Assembly (NCBI RefSeq): GCF_000183385.1
Contig: NC_014760.1
Location: forward strand, 434,001 to 498,000
Length of the DNA stretch: 64,000 nt
DNA from: Mycoplasmopsis bovis PG45
GTDB lineage: Bacteria > Bacillota_I > Bacilli_A > Mycoplasmatales > Metamycoplasmataceae
Direction: 5' to 3'
Shown: piece by piece, positions 45,242 to 55,807 of the stretch
Position numbering within the stretch: the first letter of the stretch is position 1
Layout of the letters: each line of letters begins with the position of its first letter
Made by a program: the position numbers and the translations under genes
The notes under the pieces: model-generated
Seen by the model: only the letters and a program-made list of their open reading frames with translations
The model's database searches: none
Told to the model about the DNA's origin: nothing

Positions 45242-47113
45242 ATGAATAAAAAAATAAATCTACTACTGCCAATAACTATTAGCACCTTGCCCGTGCTAAT
45301 TTCATCATCATGCAATAATGAAGATGACATTTTCAATTTAAAAGCAAATACGGAAGTAAAAGCCAGTGACATTTTTTATAAAACCTTTTTGTCGCAATTA
45401 AAAGCATATACATTAGAGTCTTTACTCAATAACTTGCAAAGTAGTATATTGACGCTTAATCTTCCTAATAAAGTTGATGAATTTAAGTTAAGTAATAATA
45501 AAGATGACATTATTTTTAAGTATAAAGGTAAAAGTTACTCATTAAAAAATGTTGCAAACAAAATAAATGGCTTTGATTTTAATGAAATTTTAAGACCTTT
45601 TACATATGAAAAAGAAGATGGTAAATTTATTGTAAAAAGAGCAAAAAATATCAATGACAAGACTGATATAGATATTTTATTTAAATTAAAAACGGATGAA
45701 AAATTAAACTATTCCAACTTTTTTGAATACAAAAGCATAATTTTCCAAAATTACTATAAAAAAGGCTTACTAGATGATCTAAGTATTCCTGATTTACAAT
45801 ATATGTTGCAAAGTGCTTTTGTTAATAGTAGTACACAATTCCCTATGCAAGTAACATCAAATAATACAAGAAGCAAGGCATTTTTTAAGTCTAAATTCCA
45901 ACAAGAAATTTTAGAGAAACGACTTTCAAATGAGCTAAAAATTTATAATTTTGCTTCTAATGGCATAATTTTCGATCATGTCAAATTTAATAATTTAAAA
46001 ATTGATAATGATACTATTAAACTCAATATTGACTTACTTGATTCTAACAATAATTCCCTTCTTAGTGATAAGTACAAAAATTTAGAATTTAAATTAACTA
46101 ACTTTTCCAAAGGTCAAAGTGACGTCTATTTTGATTTAAAGACTAAGGCGAAACTTACTATTGATAATGATGAAGTTAAGTTCAATGAATTAGTTAATAA
46201 TCCTGAAATTAAATTTAAGCCAAATCCATTAACATACAAAACCATTGATGATTTAATGCACCCTACTAAGACATATGAAATATTTAATTTAAATAATACT
46301 GCAATGCTACTTAGTGAATTAAAAGATGATATTTTAATATCTAATACTCCAGCCAAATTTGACTTTAGAATAGACAAATTTGAAAAAACTAAATTATTAA
46401 ATAACTCATTATCAATTGGTAAATTAGTCATAAATGAATCTAAAACAAAACAAAAATATAATTGATATTCAATTGATTTTACACCACATAAACACATTTT
46501 TTCAAATGGTTTATATTTAAAAAATGAATTAGGGACAATAAATAAAAATAAAGATTCATACTTTAGTTATTCAGTAAATGATAATAGATTTGATAATAAA
46601 GGTAATTTAAGTGTTCCACAAGGAATTAAAGCAACTGATTTTATTGAGAATTCATTTAATGACATTGCAAACTTTTTAATTTATCAAAATAAAGATAACT
46701 TATTATTATGACAAAATAATGCTATGTCAAACCTACCTGTTTTAGAAGTGTTAAAACATAAACAGTTTTATGAAAAGTGATTATCTATAATATTTTCTCA
46801 ATATACACTTTTATATAACATTAATAACGATGCCGATGACGATGGTTTAATCAAAAAAGTAGAAGTAAAACTTATTGAGCCAAGTAAATATGAAGCTTCA
46901 AAAAACGGTCTAGGTACTCTTCCTATCTCAATCAATTTTATTAATCATAAAAATCAAAAAATGCTAGAAAAAGACTACCATTACAATTTAATCGGCTTCA
47001 AAGGATATGATAAAGGAATAATAGAATCTAAAATAGCGGAATTAAAAGAAGAATATAAAAGCAATTTGCCGCTTAAAAATAAAACGCTTCCGTATTTAAT
47101 AAGAGTCAAATAA
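45242..47113 (+). CDS. large lipoprotein of unknown function
   Basis: A 623-residue lipoprotein, signal peptide to Cys24 (LISSSC). The rest is a mixture of charged helices and strands with no domain I recognise; pairs of similar sections (residues about 40-140 and 200-300) may indicate internal duplication, but that is weak. Four or more TGA-Trp codons. It lies 24 bases behind tsaD and could share its transcript. A strong terminator follows the stop at once. Confidence 0.8.
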
Positions 47114-47147
47114 AAAAACTTGTTGCTACTGTTAAACAAGTTTTTTG
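47112..47147. terminator. bidirectional terminator
   Basis: Arms AAACTTGTT (47116-47124) and AACAAGTTT (47135-47143) with A run before and T run after. It serves the lipoprotein on + and the EIIB-like gene on minus. Confidence 0.85.
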
Positions 47148-47177
47148 TTTATAAGGCTGTTTTATAGGGATAAACAG

Positions 47178-47549
47178 TTATTTTGCAATTTCATTATTTA
47201 GCTCTTCACTTAGTTTTTTGGCGTAATCACCAACAACTAGAGAAACATTGTTAGATGAAATCATAATCCCACTAACATATTTCAATTGTTCTAATTTATC
47301 TTTTTGAACAATTGATTTATCATTAATAATTACTTTGATTCTTGATATAGTGTTTGAAACACTAGAAATATTACTTTTTCCACCTAATAAGTTAATTAAC
47401 TCAAGCGTATCCATGCTTGAGTCTAATTTATTAATTTCACCTTTTTTAAGTTTCTTAACTTTTTTATTTTTAACACTTCAGTATACTCAGCAAAAACCCA
47501 ATGTAAATATTGTTAAAGTAGCTATTTTTCACTTATCACCTGTTGTCAT
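47178..47549 (-). CDS. membrane-anchored PTS EIIB-like domain lacking the phospho-cysteine
   Basis: A 123-residue protein: one short hydrophobic segment (about 8-26, with two TGA-Trp), a basic linker, then a domain of about 75 residues. The domain fits the glucose-type EIIB fold: LINLLGGKSNISSVSNTISRIKVIINDK, where functional EIIB has LGGKENI...DACITRLRV. The phosphorylated Cys aligns with Thr here (SNTISRIKV). No EIIC or EIIA gene is near. It therefore cannot pass phosphate as a normal EIIB would and may be regulatory. An exact copy of the recurring motif lies at its 3' side (47157-47167). Confidence 0.7.
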
Positions 47550-47992
47550 AACTTAATTTCCTTATAAAATTATTGTACATTATATTCTGTCTATTAAAAG
47601 ATTTGTAATTTAATTAAAACGCTTTGCTATTTTTTAAGAATTTATATTATTTTTAAATTGATAAATTTTCCAAAAATTTATAAAAATTAGTTAGTAAAAT
47701 AAAAAAATCATAGGAATAAACTAATAGTTCTTTTGTATTAAAAACATATATTGTTTCTTTGAAAATTAAACCAGAGAACTATTGCTAATTATTAATTATA
47801 AATTTTCAAATTGTTTAGTCAAATATTCCTGTTTTATAGGTTTTATGGTCTTATGTTATCAAAATATTTTTTATATTAAAATCTTTTTCATAAATGTTAT
47901 TAAATTCTTCCACAATAATCAATTATTTTAAATGTCAATTATGTTAACAATAAAATATCTATTAACTAATTAATTAAAAAATAGGGGTATTA
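47550..47992. promoter_or_regulatory. AT-rich upstream region of DUF285 lipoprotein
   Basis: No gene in these 443 bases. One exact CTGTTTTATAG copy lies at 47829-47839. Several possible TATAAT-like boxes are present in the AT-rich stretch before 47993, so I do not choose a promoter. Confidence 0.45.
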
Positions 47993-49099
47993 ATGAAAAG
48001 GAAATTTTCTTTATTAGGGGGGATTTTAATTTCGCTTCCTGTTATTGCAGTTTCATGCAATAACACTCAAAACCAGACGAATAATAATGGAAAAAATAAA
48101 TCAAACGAGATTGCTGTTTTAAAAGTTTGAAATGAAAATTTCAAAGATAAATTAAATAGTGCTCAAAGTTATGAAATAATCTTAAATAAACTAATCAAAT
48201 TACTTAATGGTAACAAAGATTTGAAAATATCACTAGCAAATCAAAATGATTTAAAGAAAAGATTTTCTAAAGATATTGAAGCGAAATTAACTCAAAAGTT
48301 AGCTTTAAAAGTTAATAACAATGACTTATTACTCGAAGCAGGTAAGGTTGCTTATGGGCAGCAAGCAACTAAATATAAAGATCCAAAAACTGGTGAAATT
48401 AAAGAGACATTAGAAAAAGATTTAAGCAAGCTTAAAGAATTTCAAAATGTAAAAGAAATCACACAAATTGGTTTTTATGATGACGAATGAAACAATTACT
48501 TAACTAAACACGGGGTTAAATATAATTACATTCAGATGGTAAAGTTACCTAAAAGTGTGAACAAAGTTCCTTCGGTGTTGCCAGAAGAAATTACGGCATT
48601 AATTGAAGTTTTTAGAGGTAATACCAATGCAAAAATAGAAGGCATTGAAGCTTGAAACACAAAAAATATAATGAATACAAAAGGCTTATTTAGCTATACA
48701 CAACTTTTTGATGGCAACATTTCAAAATGAGATGTTTCAAGTGTTACAAATATGCATGATATGTTTAATGGCGCCAAGTCATTTAATCAAGATATAAGCA
48801 AATGACAAACTAAAAGCTTAAAATATTTGTATCGTACATTTTCAAGAGCTGAAAAGTTCAATCAAGATATTAGTAATTGAGATGTGAGCAATGTTGCTAG
48901 ATTTAGTAGAGTATTATATGGTGCTAAATCATTTAACCAAGATCTATCAAAATGAGATATTAACATTACTAGGTTAGCAAAATTCCCAGGTGATAAAACC
49001 GGATATGATGACTGAAATAAAAAAACTTTAATAGAAAATGAAAAATCAAAATGACCACTAAATTTGCAAAATGTAAAAGTCAGTATTGGAAATAAGTAA
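47993..49099 (+). CDS. DUF285 (BspA-like repeat) lipoprotein
   Basis: A 368-residue lipoprotein, signal peptide to Cys22 (LPVIAVSC). A charged helical section (about 25-190) is followed by four DUF285 repeats of about 25 residues of the type MFNGAKSFNQDISKWDVSSV. Such repeats form a leucine-rich-like surface solenoid and are usually adhesin-like. Most repeat Trp codons are TGA. A run of six G lies inside the signal-peptide codons (48017-48022). Ribosome site AGGGG precedes the start. It overlaps the start of the next ORF by 14 bases. Confidence 0.82.
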
Positions 49100-50111
49100 C
49101 AGTATTTTGAATGAAATAACAAAAATTGAAAAAAAGAATAATGAACTTAATACAAAAATAAATTCTCAGCAGAAGAATAATAATTTTTATGCAGCTAAAC
49201 TTAGTAAAATTGAAGAACATAAAGACAAACTAGTAAAAGATGAAAAAAGATATAAACTTGCAGAGGCATACAGGTATAAAGCTAAATTAAAGGAATTACC
49301 TATAAAAATAAAGAATAAAGTTCATACAGAAATAGAAAATAAATTAAGTAATGTTTCTAACTTAGTTTCAAAATCACAATTGATGTCACTGCAAAGATTA
49401 AATAATATCTTATTTGAAAAACAAAATATACTTGATGAACTAAGCTATAAAACAGTCAAATTTGATAATGAATGGGAATTAATTCGAGAAAAATTAACTT
49501 CATATTGAGGCTATGCAGTAGAACCAAAATATAATAAAAATAAAACAGAATTAAAGGTAATTGGATGATTTGTAAACAAGGATTTTGATATTCAAATTGA
49601 ACAAATATCACAAAACGTAAATAAAGTTCCTACACTACCAGGATATATAAATAGCTTAAGAAATGCTTTTAAAGACAACTTAAGCGACAATATAATAGGA
49701 ATTGAAAATTGAGATACTAAAAATGTTACCGATATGTCTGGTGTGTTTTGAGGCGCTAAAAATTTCAATAGTAATATATCAAAATGAGACACATCAAATG
49801 TAGAAACAATGAGTTCAATGTTTAACGATGCGTCAAAATTTGATAGAGATCTAAGTGACTGAAAGACATCAAATGTAACAAATATGCAAAGTATGTTTAC
49901 TGATGCTAAGGCATTTAACAATGCAAATAAAAGTCTTAATTGAGATGTTTCAAAAGTAAAGGATATGAAATTTATGTTTTTTGGTGCAAGAAAATTTAAT
50001 CAAGATATTTCAAACTGAAATGTAAAATCGGTTGAAAACCATAGCCATTTCTCTACAAATTCTGGTTTTGCAAAGGAAGAAAATAAATTGGCGCCTAAAT
50101 TTATAAATTAA
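49086..50111 (+). CDS. second DUF285 repeat protein, no signal peptide, possibly 5'-truncated
   Basis: A 341-residue open frame in a different phase from the preceding gene. Residues about 1-130 are coiled coil; four DUF285 repeats follow (MFNDASKFDRDLSDWKTSNV and relatives). There is no ATG before residue 99: the only likely start is TTG 49086, inside the last codons of the upstream gene and without a good ribosome site. An in-frame stop at 49074-49076 blocks extension. It lacks the membrane anchor of its relative at 59078. It may be translated by coupling, or be the remnant of a longer gene. Confidence 0.55.
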
Positions 50112-50308
50112 TATGCTTACAAAAAAATTGAATATATAGATTCTCTAATTAACACAATACATTTTTATGAAATTTTATTTTAAATCAAATATCATTTTTA
50201 GATGGCATTTGTGTTTTTATATTCCTAATATAATTTCCCTATAATTATTTTATAATTTAAAACTAATAATAAGATAATATAAAACTATAAAAATTTAGGA
50301 AAAAAAAT

Positions 50309-50981
50309 ATGAAAAAGACAAATAAAATAATTATTTCTTTATCTTCAATAATTTCAATTTCTTCAATGCCATTAATAGCTGCATCATGTGAAAACAAGAA
50401 TCCAACAGATGAAATCATAATTAATAATACTACCCCCCCCCAAAAAAAACTATAGATAATCAAAAGCAAGAAGAACCTAATGGTTCTGGTAATTCTTCTC
50501 CAGATACTATCCCACAAAATCAAGATAAACAAAAGCAAGATGAACCTAATGGTTCTGGCAATTCTTCTCCAGATACTATCCCACAAAATCAAGATATACA
50601 AAAGCAAGAAGAACCTAATGGTTCTGGTAATTCTTCTCCAGATACTATCCCACAAAATCAAGATATACAAAAGCAAGAAGATGAGAGTAAAGAAGAAAAA
50701 ATGATGACCCTAAATACTTATTAAAACAGCTTGAAGAAATTCAAGAAGATTATAAGAAAGCAAAAGAAAACAATGAAAAATTTAAAGAACTAAATTACTT
50801 AGAAGATTTAGAATTTTGATTTAAAAATATTCCTAATATAGGGCATGAGTGAAACCACTACTTGAATTTTAATAATCAAGTAAATAGAAATGAAAAACAT
50901 GAATATTATTTAAAACTCGCTAAGGAGTTTATAGAAAAATACAAAACAAAAATAAAGAAGGAATTGGAAGAAAAAAATTAA
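50309..50981 (+). pseudogene. frameshifted (possibly phase-variable) repeat lipoprotein
   Basis: A signal peptide to Cys27 (PLIAASC) starts at ATG 50309. After 42 more bases of polar sequence the frame meets C9 (50433-50441) followed by A8 (50442-50449) and stops at TAG 50453-50455. Just behind the tract the next frame is open through three 23-residue repeats. A second shift at an A6 run (50696-50701) opens the third frame, which encodes about 90 helical residues to the stop at 50979-50981. Each shift is by one base in the same direction. The homopolymers make reversible switching plausible; otherwise it is a pseudogene. Confidence 0.7.
50461..50667 (+). repeat. three tandem 69-base repeats
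   Basis: Units begin at 50461, 50530 and 50599, with a partial fourth from 50668. Each starts CAAAAGCAAGA and encodes QKQEEPNGSGNSSPDTIPQ plus NQDI. Copies differ at only a few bases, so copy number may vary between strains. Confidence 0.88.
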
Positions 50982-51317
50982 TATAATAATAATTTTTGTT
51001 GCCTAAATTTATTAAATATCTATTAAAATTATCAATTCTTAGTTCTAATTCATTTTAATAGTTTAAAACTTCAAGATATAAAATAAGAAGAAAAGGAAAT
51101 TATTCCTAAAATCCTATTAAAAAACCTCAAAAAATTTAAGTTCAATATAATGAAATCAAGATAAATTAGGTATGTATTAAAAGGTACTATTATAATAAAA
51201 GAAGTTGATATTTTTTGCTAAAACATTGTTTTAAACAACTTCATATACTATTGTGAAAACTATAGATGATCTAACCAAAAACAAAGCCATAGTTAAATGG
51301 TTTATCAGCACTTATTC

Positions 51318-51503
51318 CTAAAGCCTTATGACTGTTATTAAAATTAGTGCAAAAGTCCCAAAGATGATTGCAAAAATTAATGAAATATGATAAATTCTTT
51401 TTTGTTTAACTCTTGATAAATAGTAAATAATAAAATCCCCACCAGAAGTTGATGCGGATTTTTTTCAAGCCATTCCACCAGCTAAACTACTTTTTAACTT
51501 ATA
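51318..51503 (-). pseudogene. remnant of a YitT-family membrane protein
   Basis: A 61-codon open stretch reads SSLAGGMAWKKSASTSGGDF and continues into a hydrophobic segment (IFAIIFGTFALILITVI). The AGGMAWKKSASTSGGDFII part matches the YitT (DUF161) pattern of a glycine-rich turn plus STGG-D. There is no start codon in frame, and after a one-base shift the reading continues (GISADKPFNYGFVFG) to about 51250. The gene has decayed. The rest of the gap 50982-51630 shows nothing I can name. Confidence 0.6.
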
Positions 51504-51630
51504 CTACTTCTCAAATCGTTTTTCTTATAATAATCAGCATTTTTCTTTGTTTACTTTTATTTATGAATTAGGGATCTTTAGTATAACTTTTTTAGTAGAT
51601 ATTTAAAAAACAAGTATTGTTTATAAATTT

Positions 51631-51658
51631 AAAACTCTGCAATAAGTAGCAGAGTTTT
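51631..51658 (-). terminator. terminator-like hairpin after the S41 protease gene
   Basis: Arms AAAACTCTGC and GCAGAGTTTT (ten pairs) around an eight-base loop, 19 bases beyond the stop on the minus strand. The T run behind it is short (TTTT-AAATTT). Confidence 0.65.
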
Positions 51659-51677
51659 AAGAGCTTTTTTGTTTTTA

Positions 51678-53636
51678 TTAGATTTCATTCTTAAGATTAA
51701 GCTTACGCTTTTGTTTTTTAATAACAAAATAAACTGATATTGCGATAGCTAAAATTGCAATAACTACTGTTGATAAAATAATTGCTATTTTGACATTATT
51801 AGACATATTTACAGACTTAGCTGATAATTTCGAAATATTATCTGATTTATTTTCTATGGTCGATGAGTTAGAATTTAAAGAAAAATGCTCCTTAGAACTA
51901 TTTCTAGGCATTAAATTAGAATTCATATGCGGATTATTTTTAGAAGTTTTATGTTCTGACTTAGTCTCAGGTTCACTTTCTTTAACTTCTATGACATCAT
52001 CAAATTTGCCTTGTGATATATTATTGACTATATTTTGAATGTTAGTCAAATCATATAATTTTTCTGGATTCTTACTTAAATCATACTTAAATTTGAAGTT
52101 TGGTTCAATACCGAATTCAGTTGTTCTGAAGTGTTTATCTGTAAAAACAGTGTTGCTGCTTAATTGAATAATGTCACCTGTTGGCAATATTGCATAGGAT
52201 ATTGCTGATGCACCACCAAAAGTTTTATATCCAATAACTTTCCCGACATTATTATCTTTTACCATTTGTGGAAATATATTTCCTGCACTAAAAGCATAAG
52301 GCGAAGTAAGAACATAGTAATTAAAATCGTATTTAGGATATTTTGATTGAATTAATTCTATTTTTTTCTCGCCTGATAAAGGGTTATAAGTGTACGACTT
52401 AAATGGCTTATCAGTCATGAAACCCATTATTTCAAAAGCTGCACCAATGAATCCACCACCATTTAAAGTCAAATTAAACACAATGTTTTTAACACTTTTT
52501 TCTTTTGCCTCTTTCAATGATTTTTCGATATGCGAAGCACTGTCTTCTTCAAATGTCTTAAATGAAATAACTGATGTTTTATTATCAGGAGTATAAACAT
52601 TTTGATATTCAGTGTTGTTTTTAAAATATTGTTTCTGCAAATGGTTACCTAGTTCTATTTGGCCATTAGTTCTTTTTTTATTAGCAATTTGTCGACTTGA
52701 TAAATCTCTACTCTTATCATAGTAACCATCTAACTTATAAGCAGTATGTGGATCATCTAAATCACTAATAATTTTTTTAGTTGATAAATAGTGAGTGTCA
52801 GAATCATTTGACAAAATATCTGTTTTATAATTGTTAAAAAACTCTTTGTATGATTTATTTTTATCTAACTTAATCCCGTAATAGTAATCGAATAAAAATG
52901 GATAGTATTTTAATTGGAAGTTTTTAAGTCCATCAGGAATGTTTTTAACATTATTTTTTGGTGACATTTTTAAAGATATTGAACCAAATCCAGTCAGAGA
53001 TTCAGCGAATCTAAATATGTTAAAAACATCATCATTAAAATAGGTTTGAATATTAGACTCATTTAATATAACTTGATTTAAAAGAATTTGCGGTAAATAT
53101 AAATCATCTTTGCCTTTTAAAATATCGATATTATATTTTTTTAAATCAAATTCAAATTCTTCATTTAGATTTTGGTTTTCTCTTTTTAAGAAGGAAATTT
53201 TAAGTTTTTCCTCGCCTCTTTCATATTTTTTTAGTATTTCTGTAAAAAACTTATAATTCGAGACGATTATTTTTTTCAATTTATAATCAACTGTTAGAGA
53301 AGGGTTATTTTTCTCATCTAGGTCAGTTTTTAGAACTAGTTTGACTTTGTCATTATTAAATGAAAAAGTCAGTTTATCATGCTTAATAATAGTTGAAATG
53401 CTTCTTAAAAATTCTTTTATGCCTACATAAGCAACATCATTATGCATATACATTTTTATTTTGTTGTTTTTTCTATCAATCCGACCATTTAATTCCTTGG
53501 CCAAAGGAATAATTAAAAACTCTTTTAATGCAGACTCATCAAAATCAGCTTTAGTTTCACATGTTGCAGAAATAACAGTAAAAGGCAAAATAAATGCTGA
53601 AGAAATGACTAAATTTCTTATTTTTGAAATTTTCAT
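51678..53636 (-). CDS. S41 family serine protease lipoprotein
   Basis: A 652-residue protein. Signal peptide to Cys26 (VISATC), a long N-terminal region (about 30-330), then an S41 (C-terminal processing peptidase-like) core: VFNLTLNGGGFIGAA (oxyanion Gly) near residue 395 and TSPYAFSAGNIFPQ with the catalytic Ser near 452, then GYKTFGGASAI. A polar linker and a C-terminal membrane helix (about 615-638) follow, so it may be anchored at both ends. No PDZ domain is evident. Mycoplasma S41 lipoproteins are surface proteases; the substrate is not known. It starts behind GGGAGGGGG. Confidence 0.85.
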   Translation of the reverse strand: MKISKIRNLVISSAFILPFTVISATCETKADFDESALKEFLIIPLAKELNGRIDRKNNKIKMYMHNDVAYVGIKEFLRSISTIIKHDKLTFSFNNDKVKLVLKTDLDEKNNPSLTVDYKLKKIIVSNYKFFTEILKKYERGEEKLKISFLKRENQNLNEEFEFDLKKYNIDILKGKDDLYLPQILLNQVILNESNIQTYFNDDVFNIFRFAESLTGFGSISLKMSPKNNVKNIPDGLKNFQLKYYPFLFDYYYGIKLDKNKSYKEFFNNYKTDILSNDSDTHYLSTKKIISDLDDPHTAYKLDGYYDKSRDLSSRQIANKKRTNGQIELGNHLQKQYFKNNTEYQNVYTPDNKTSVISFKTFEEDSASHIEKSLKEAKEKSVKNIVFNLTLNGGGFIGAAFEIMGFMTDKPFKSYTYNPLSGEKKIELIQSKYPKYDFNYYVLTSPYAFSAGNIFPQMVKDNNVGKVIGYKTFGGASAISYAILPTGDIIQLSSNTVFTDKHFRTTEFGIEPNFKFKYDLSKNPEKLYDLTNIQNIVNNISQGKFDDVIEVKESEPETKSEHKTSKNNPHMNSNLMPRNSSKEHFSLNSNSSTIENKSDNISKLSAKSVNMSNNVKIAIILSTVVIAILAIAISVYFVIKKQKRKLNLKNEI

Positions 53637-53659
53637 ACTGCCCCCTCCCTTTTTTTACT

Positions 53660-53800
53660 CTAACTATTTTTTGTTAGTTGATTAACAACTTCTTGTATGT
53701 AATCTAAATTAAATAACTTTTCAAATTCATAACCATTTTTGTCAAATTCAAAGTCAGACTTTACACCTCATTCATAGCTATTTTTATTAAAATCATTAAA
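53660..53800 (-). pseudogene. C-terminal remnant of a second S41-type lipoprotein
   Basis: A 46-codon open stretch with a stop at 53660-53662 reads YEWGVKSDFEFDKNGYEFEK followed by LFNLDYIQEVVNQL. It lines up with TEFGIEPNFKFKYDLSKNPEK and LYDLTNIQNIVNNI near the end of the intact S41 protein next door. A TAA at 53801-53803 cuts it off upstream. It is therefore the tail of a lost or truncated duplicate. Confidence 0.65.
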
Positions 53801-54324
53801 TTAATATTTTAACCATGCATAACTTTCTATATTATATCTTTTTTGTTCTTTTTAACCACTTTCATTATTTCTATATAAATTTTAATCTTTAAAAGCACAT
53901 ATAAACTCAAATTTACTTTTAATTCAAAATCTAATCATTAATGTAAACATATTAATAAATTTATCTGCATAGATGCTTATATTATCATGGATTTTTAAAT
54001 AACAATTTATGAAACTAAGACAAAATATTTGGACAAATAATTATGCTTGTTATAACATTTTCTCCAAGTTTAATTTTTTAAAATTTTTATTAATTTTCTA
54101 AACAAAAGAGCACATTCCATTACTAAAACATACCCTTTTATTAAAAACTTTACCTTTTAACTGTTTTTATACTATTTTAACCAAAGAATAAAATCTATAT
54201 TTTTGGAATTCTTTAATTAATCATATAATAACTCATAAAAGGAAAACAGAATTTCCAAATAATTATTCACTTAAATCACTGTATTCATTGATAAATTAAA
54301 TTACTAATTAAGATTTAAAAAAAG
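53801..54324. other. AT-rich gap without recognisable gene
   Basis: I see no coding frame, RNA or repeat in this stretch apart from its high AT content. It ends at the first copy of the paired 28-base repeat. Confidence 0.5.
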
Positions 54325-54435
54325 TGTGCAAATACACACAAATTTTAAAAGTTAATCCAGAATAAATAGAAATATGCTGTCTTTTTATATAATGTATTTA
54401 AAATAGTTGTGCAAATACACACAAATTTTAAAAGT
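54325..54435 (+). promoter_or_regulatory. paired 28-base direct repeat around the promoter of the AAA/DUF4143 gene
   Basis: The sequence TGTGCAAATACACACA plus AATTTTAAAAGT occurs at 54325-54352 and again at 54408-54435. Each copy has an inner inverted repeat TGTG-CAAATA-CACA. Between them lies TATAAT (54388-54393), so one copy is upstream of the promoter and the other in the first transcribed bases and ribosome site. This is the arrangement of a paired operator. Confidence 0.65.
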
Positions 54436-54444
54436 AGGAAAAAT

Positions 54445-55746
54445 ATGGAAATTAAAAGAGACTCGTATTTAAACAAAATTATTAACAAAATGAATAATGG
54501 TAAAGTTAAAGTTATAACAGGTATTAGAAGGAGTGGAAAATCTTATTTTTTATTTAATATTTTTAACAAATATTTGCTTTCAAAAGGCGTTAATGAGAAC
54601 AATATTATTAAGATTTCATTAGACAGCATTAAAGATATTGCACTTAGAAATCCATTAAACCTTATTAAACATATTGAACAACTATTACCAAGTAATTCAC
54701 AGCAATGTTATGTTTTAATTGATGAAATTCAATATTGTGAAATTATCAAAAATCCTTATATTGAAAATAGTAAGTATACTATTTCATTTGTTGATGTTTT
54801 GTTAGAACTTATGAAAAGAGAAAATGTTGATGTTTATGTAACTGGAAGTAACTCTGTGATGTTATCAAGTGAGATATTGACACAATTTAGAGATAGATCC
54901 AATCAAATTCATATTCATACGTTATCTTTTTCTGAAATATATCATTTATTTGAAAATAAAAAAGAGGCACTAGAACATTACTTATTTTATGGCGGGCTTC
55001 CTGGTGTTTATAATTTAAAAGATCAAGAAGAAAAAAGAGAATATTTAACTAATTTATTCGATGAACTTTATATAAAAGATATATTAGAAAGAAAATCAAT
55101 ATTAAAAGATAAATACATTTTAGAAATTTTATTAAACTTCATTTCATCAACCATAGGTTCATTAACAAACCCTAGTAAATTAGTTAATAGATTCTCTTCT
55201 GAAATGAAGATAAAAATTTCCTCAAATACAGTAAGTAATTACTTAAATTATTTTAAAGAGTCTTTTTTGATTTCTGATTGTAAGAGATTTAATGTTAAGG
55301 GTGGAAAAATTTTTGAATCACCTTTAAAATATTACTTTACTGATATTGGTTTAAGAAACGCAAGATTAGATTTTAATCAATATGAACCAAATCATATAAT
55401 GGAAAACTTAATTTATAATGAATTAAAGAGAAGGGGATTTAACATCAACGTTGGAATAGTTGAAAAATTTATATCTAATGGTGATAAAAGAACTAGAAAA
55501 TCATTTGAAGTTGATTTTGTTTGCCAAAAACCAAATGTTAAATATTACATTCAATCTGCATATGAATTACCTACAAAAGAAAAAATAGAACAAGAAACAA
55601 GATCTTTGTACAATATTGACGACACATTCAAAAAAATAGTAATAACTTATAACAACATAATCCCTTGACATGATAAAAAAGGTGTCTTATACATTGGTTT
55701 AATAGACTTCTTATTAGATGGTTCATACACAGATTCTGTTATCTAA
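54445..55746 (+). CDS. AAA ATPase with DUF4143 domain
   Basis: A 433-residue protein with Walker A GIRRSGKS (about 28-35), Walker B CYVLIDEIQYC, a sensor region VYVTGSNSVML, the HTLSFSEI motif and FYGGLPG, all typical of the AAA_14/DUF4143 group. The C-terminal part has EVDFVCQ and a strand pattern like a PD-(D/E)xK nuclease fold. The biological role of these proteins is not firmly known. I start at ATG 54445 behind AGGAAAA; the GTG 36 bases upstream lies in the second 28-base repeat. It stands alone among lipoprotein genes, and such genes are often mobile. Confidence 0.85.
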
Positions 55747-55768
55747 CATTGCAATAACTACAACAAAA

Positions 55769-55807
55769 AAATGCCTAGCAACTTATTGTTAACTAAGCAT
55801 TTTTGTT
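55769..55807. terminator. terminator after the AAA/DUF4143 gene
   Basis: Arms AAATGCCTAG and CTAAGCATTT (one mismatch) with A run before and T run after, so it may work both ways. Confidence 0.72.

Noticed and set aside
50263-50676. Minus-strand ORF through the 69-base repeats
   Set aside because: It is again a repeat shadow; the + strand has signal peptide, lipobox and ribosome site.
50461-50700. Regularly spaced repeats suggesting a CRISPR array
   Set aside because: Units are contiguous 69-base coding repeats without unique spacers, and no cas gene is near. The same holds for the 42-base and 27-base repeats.
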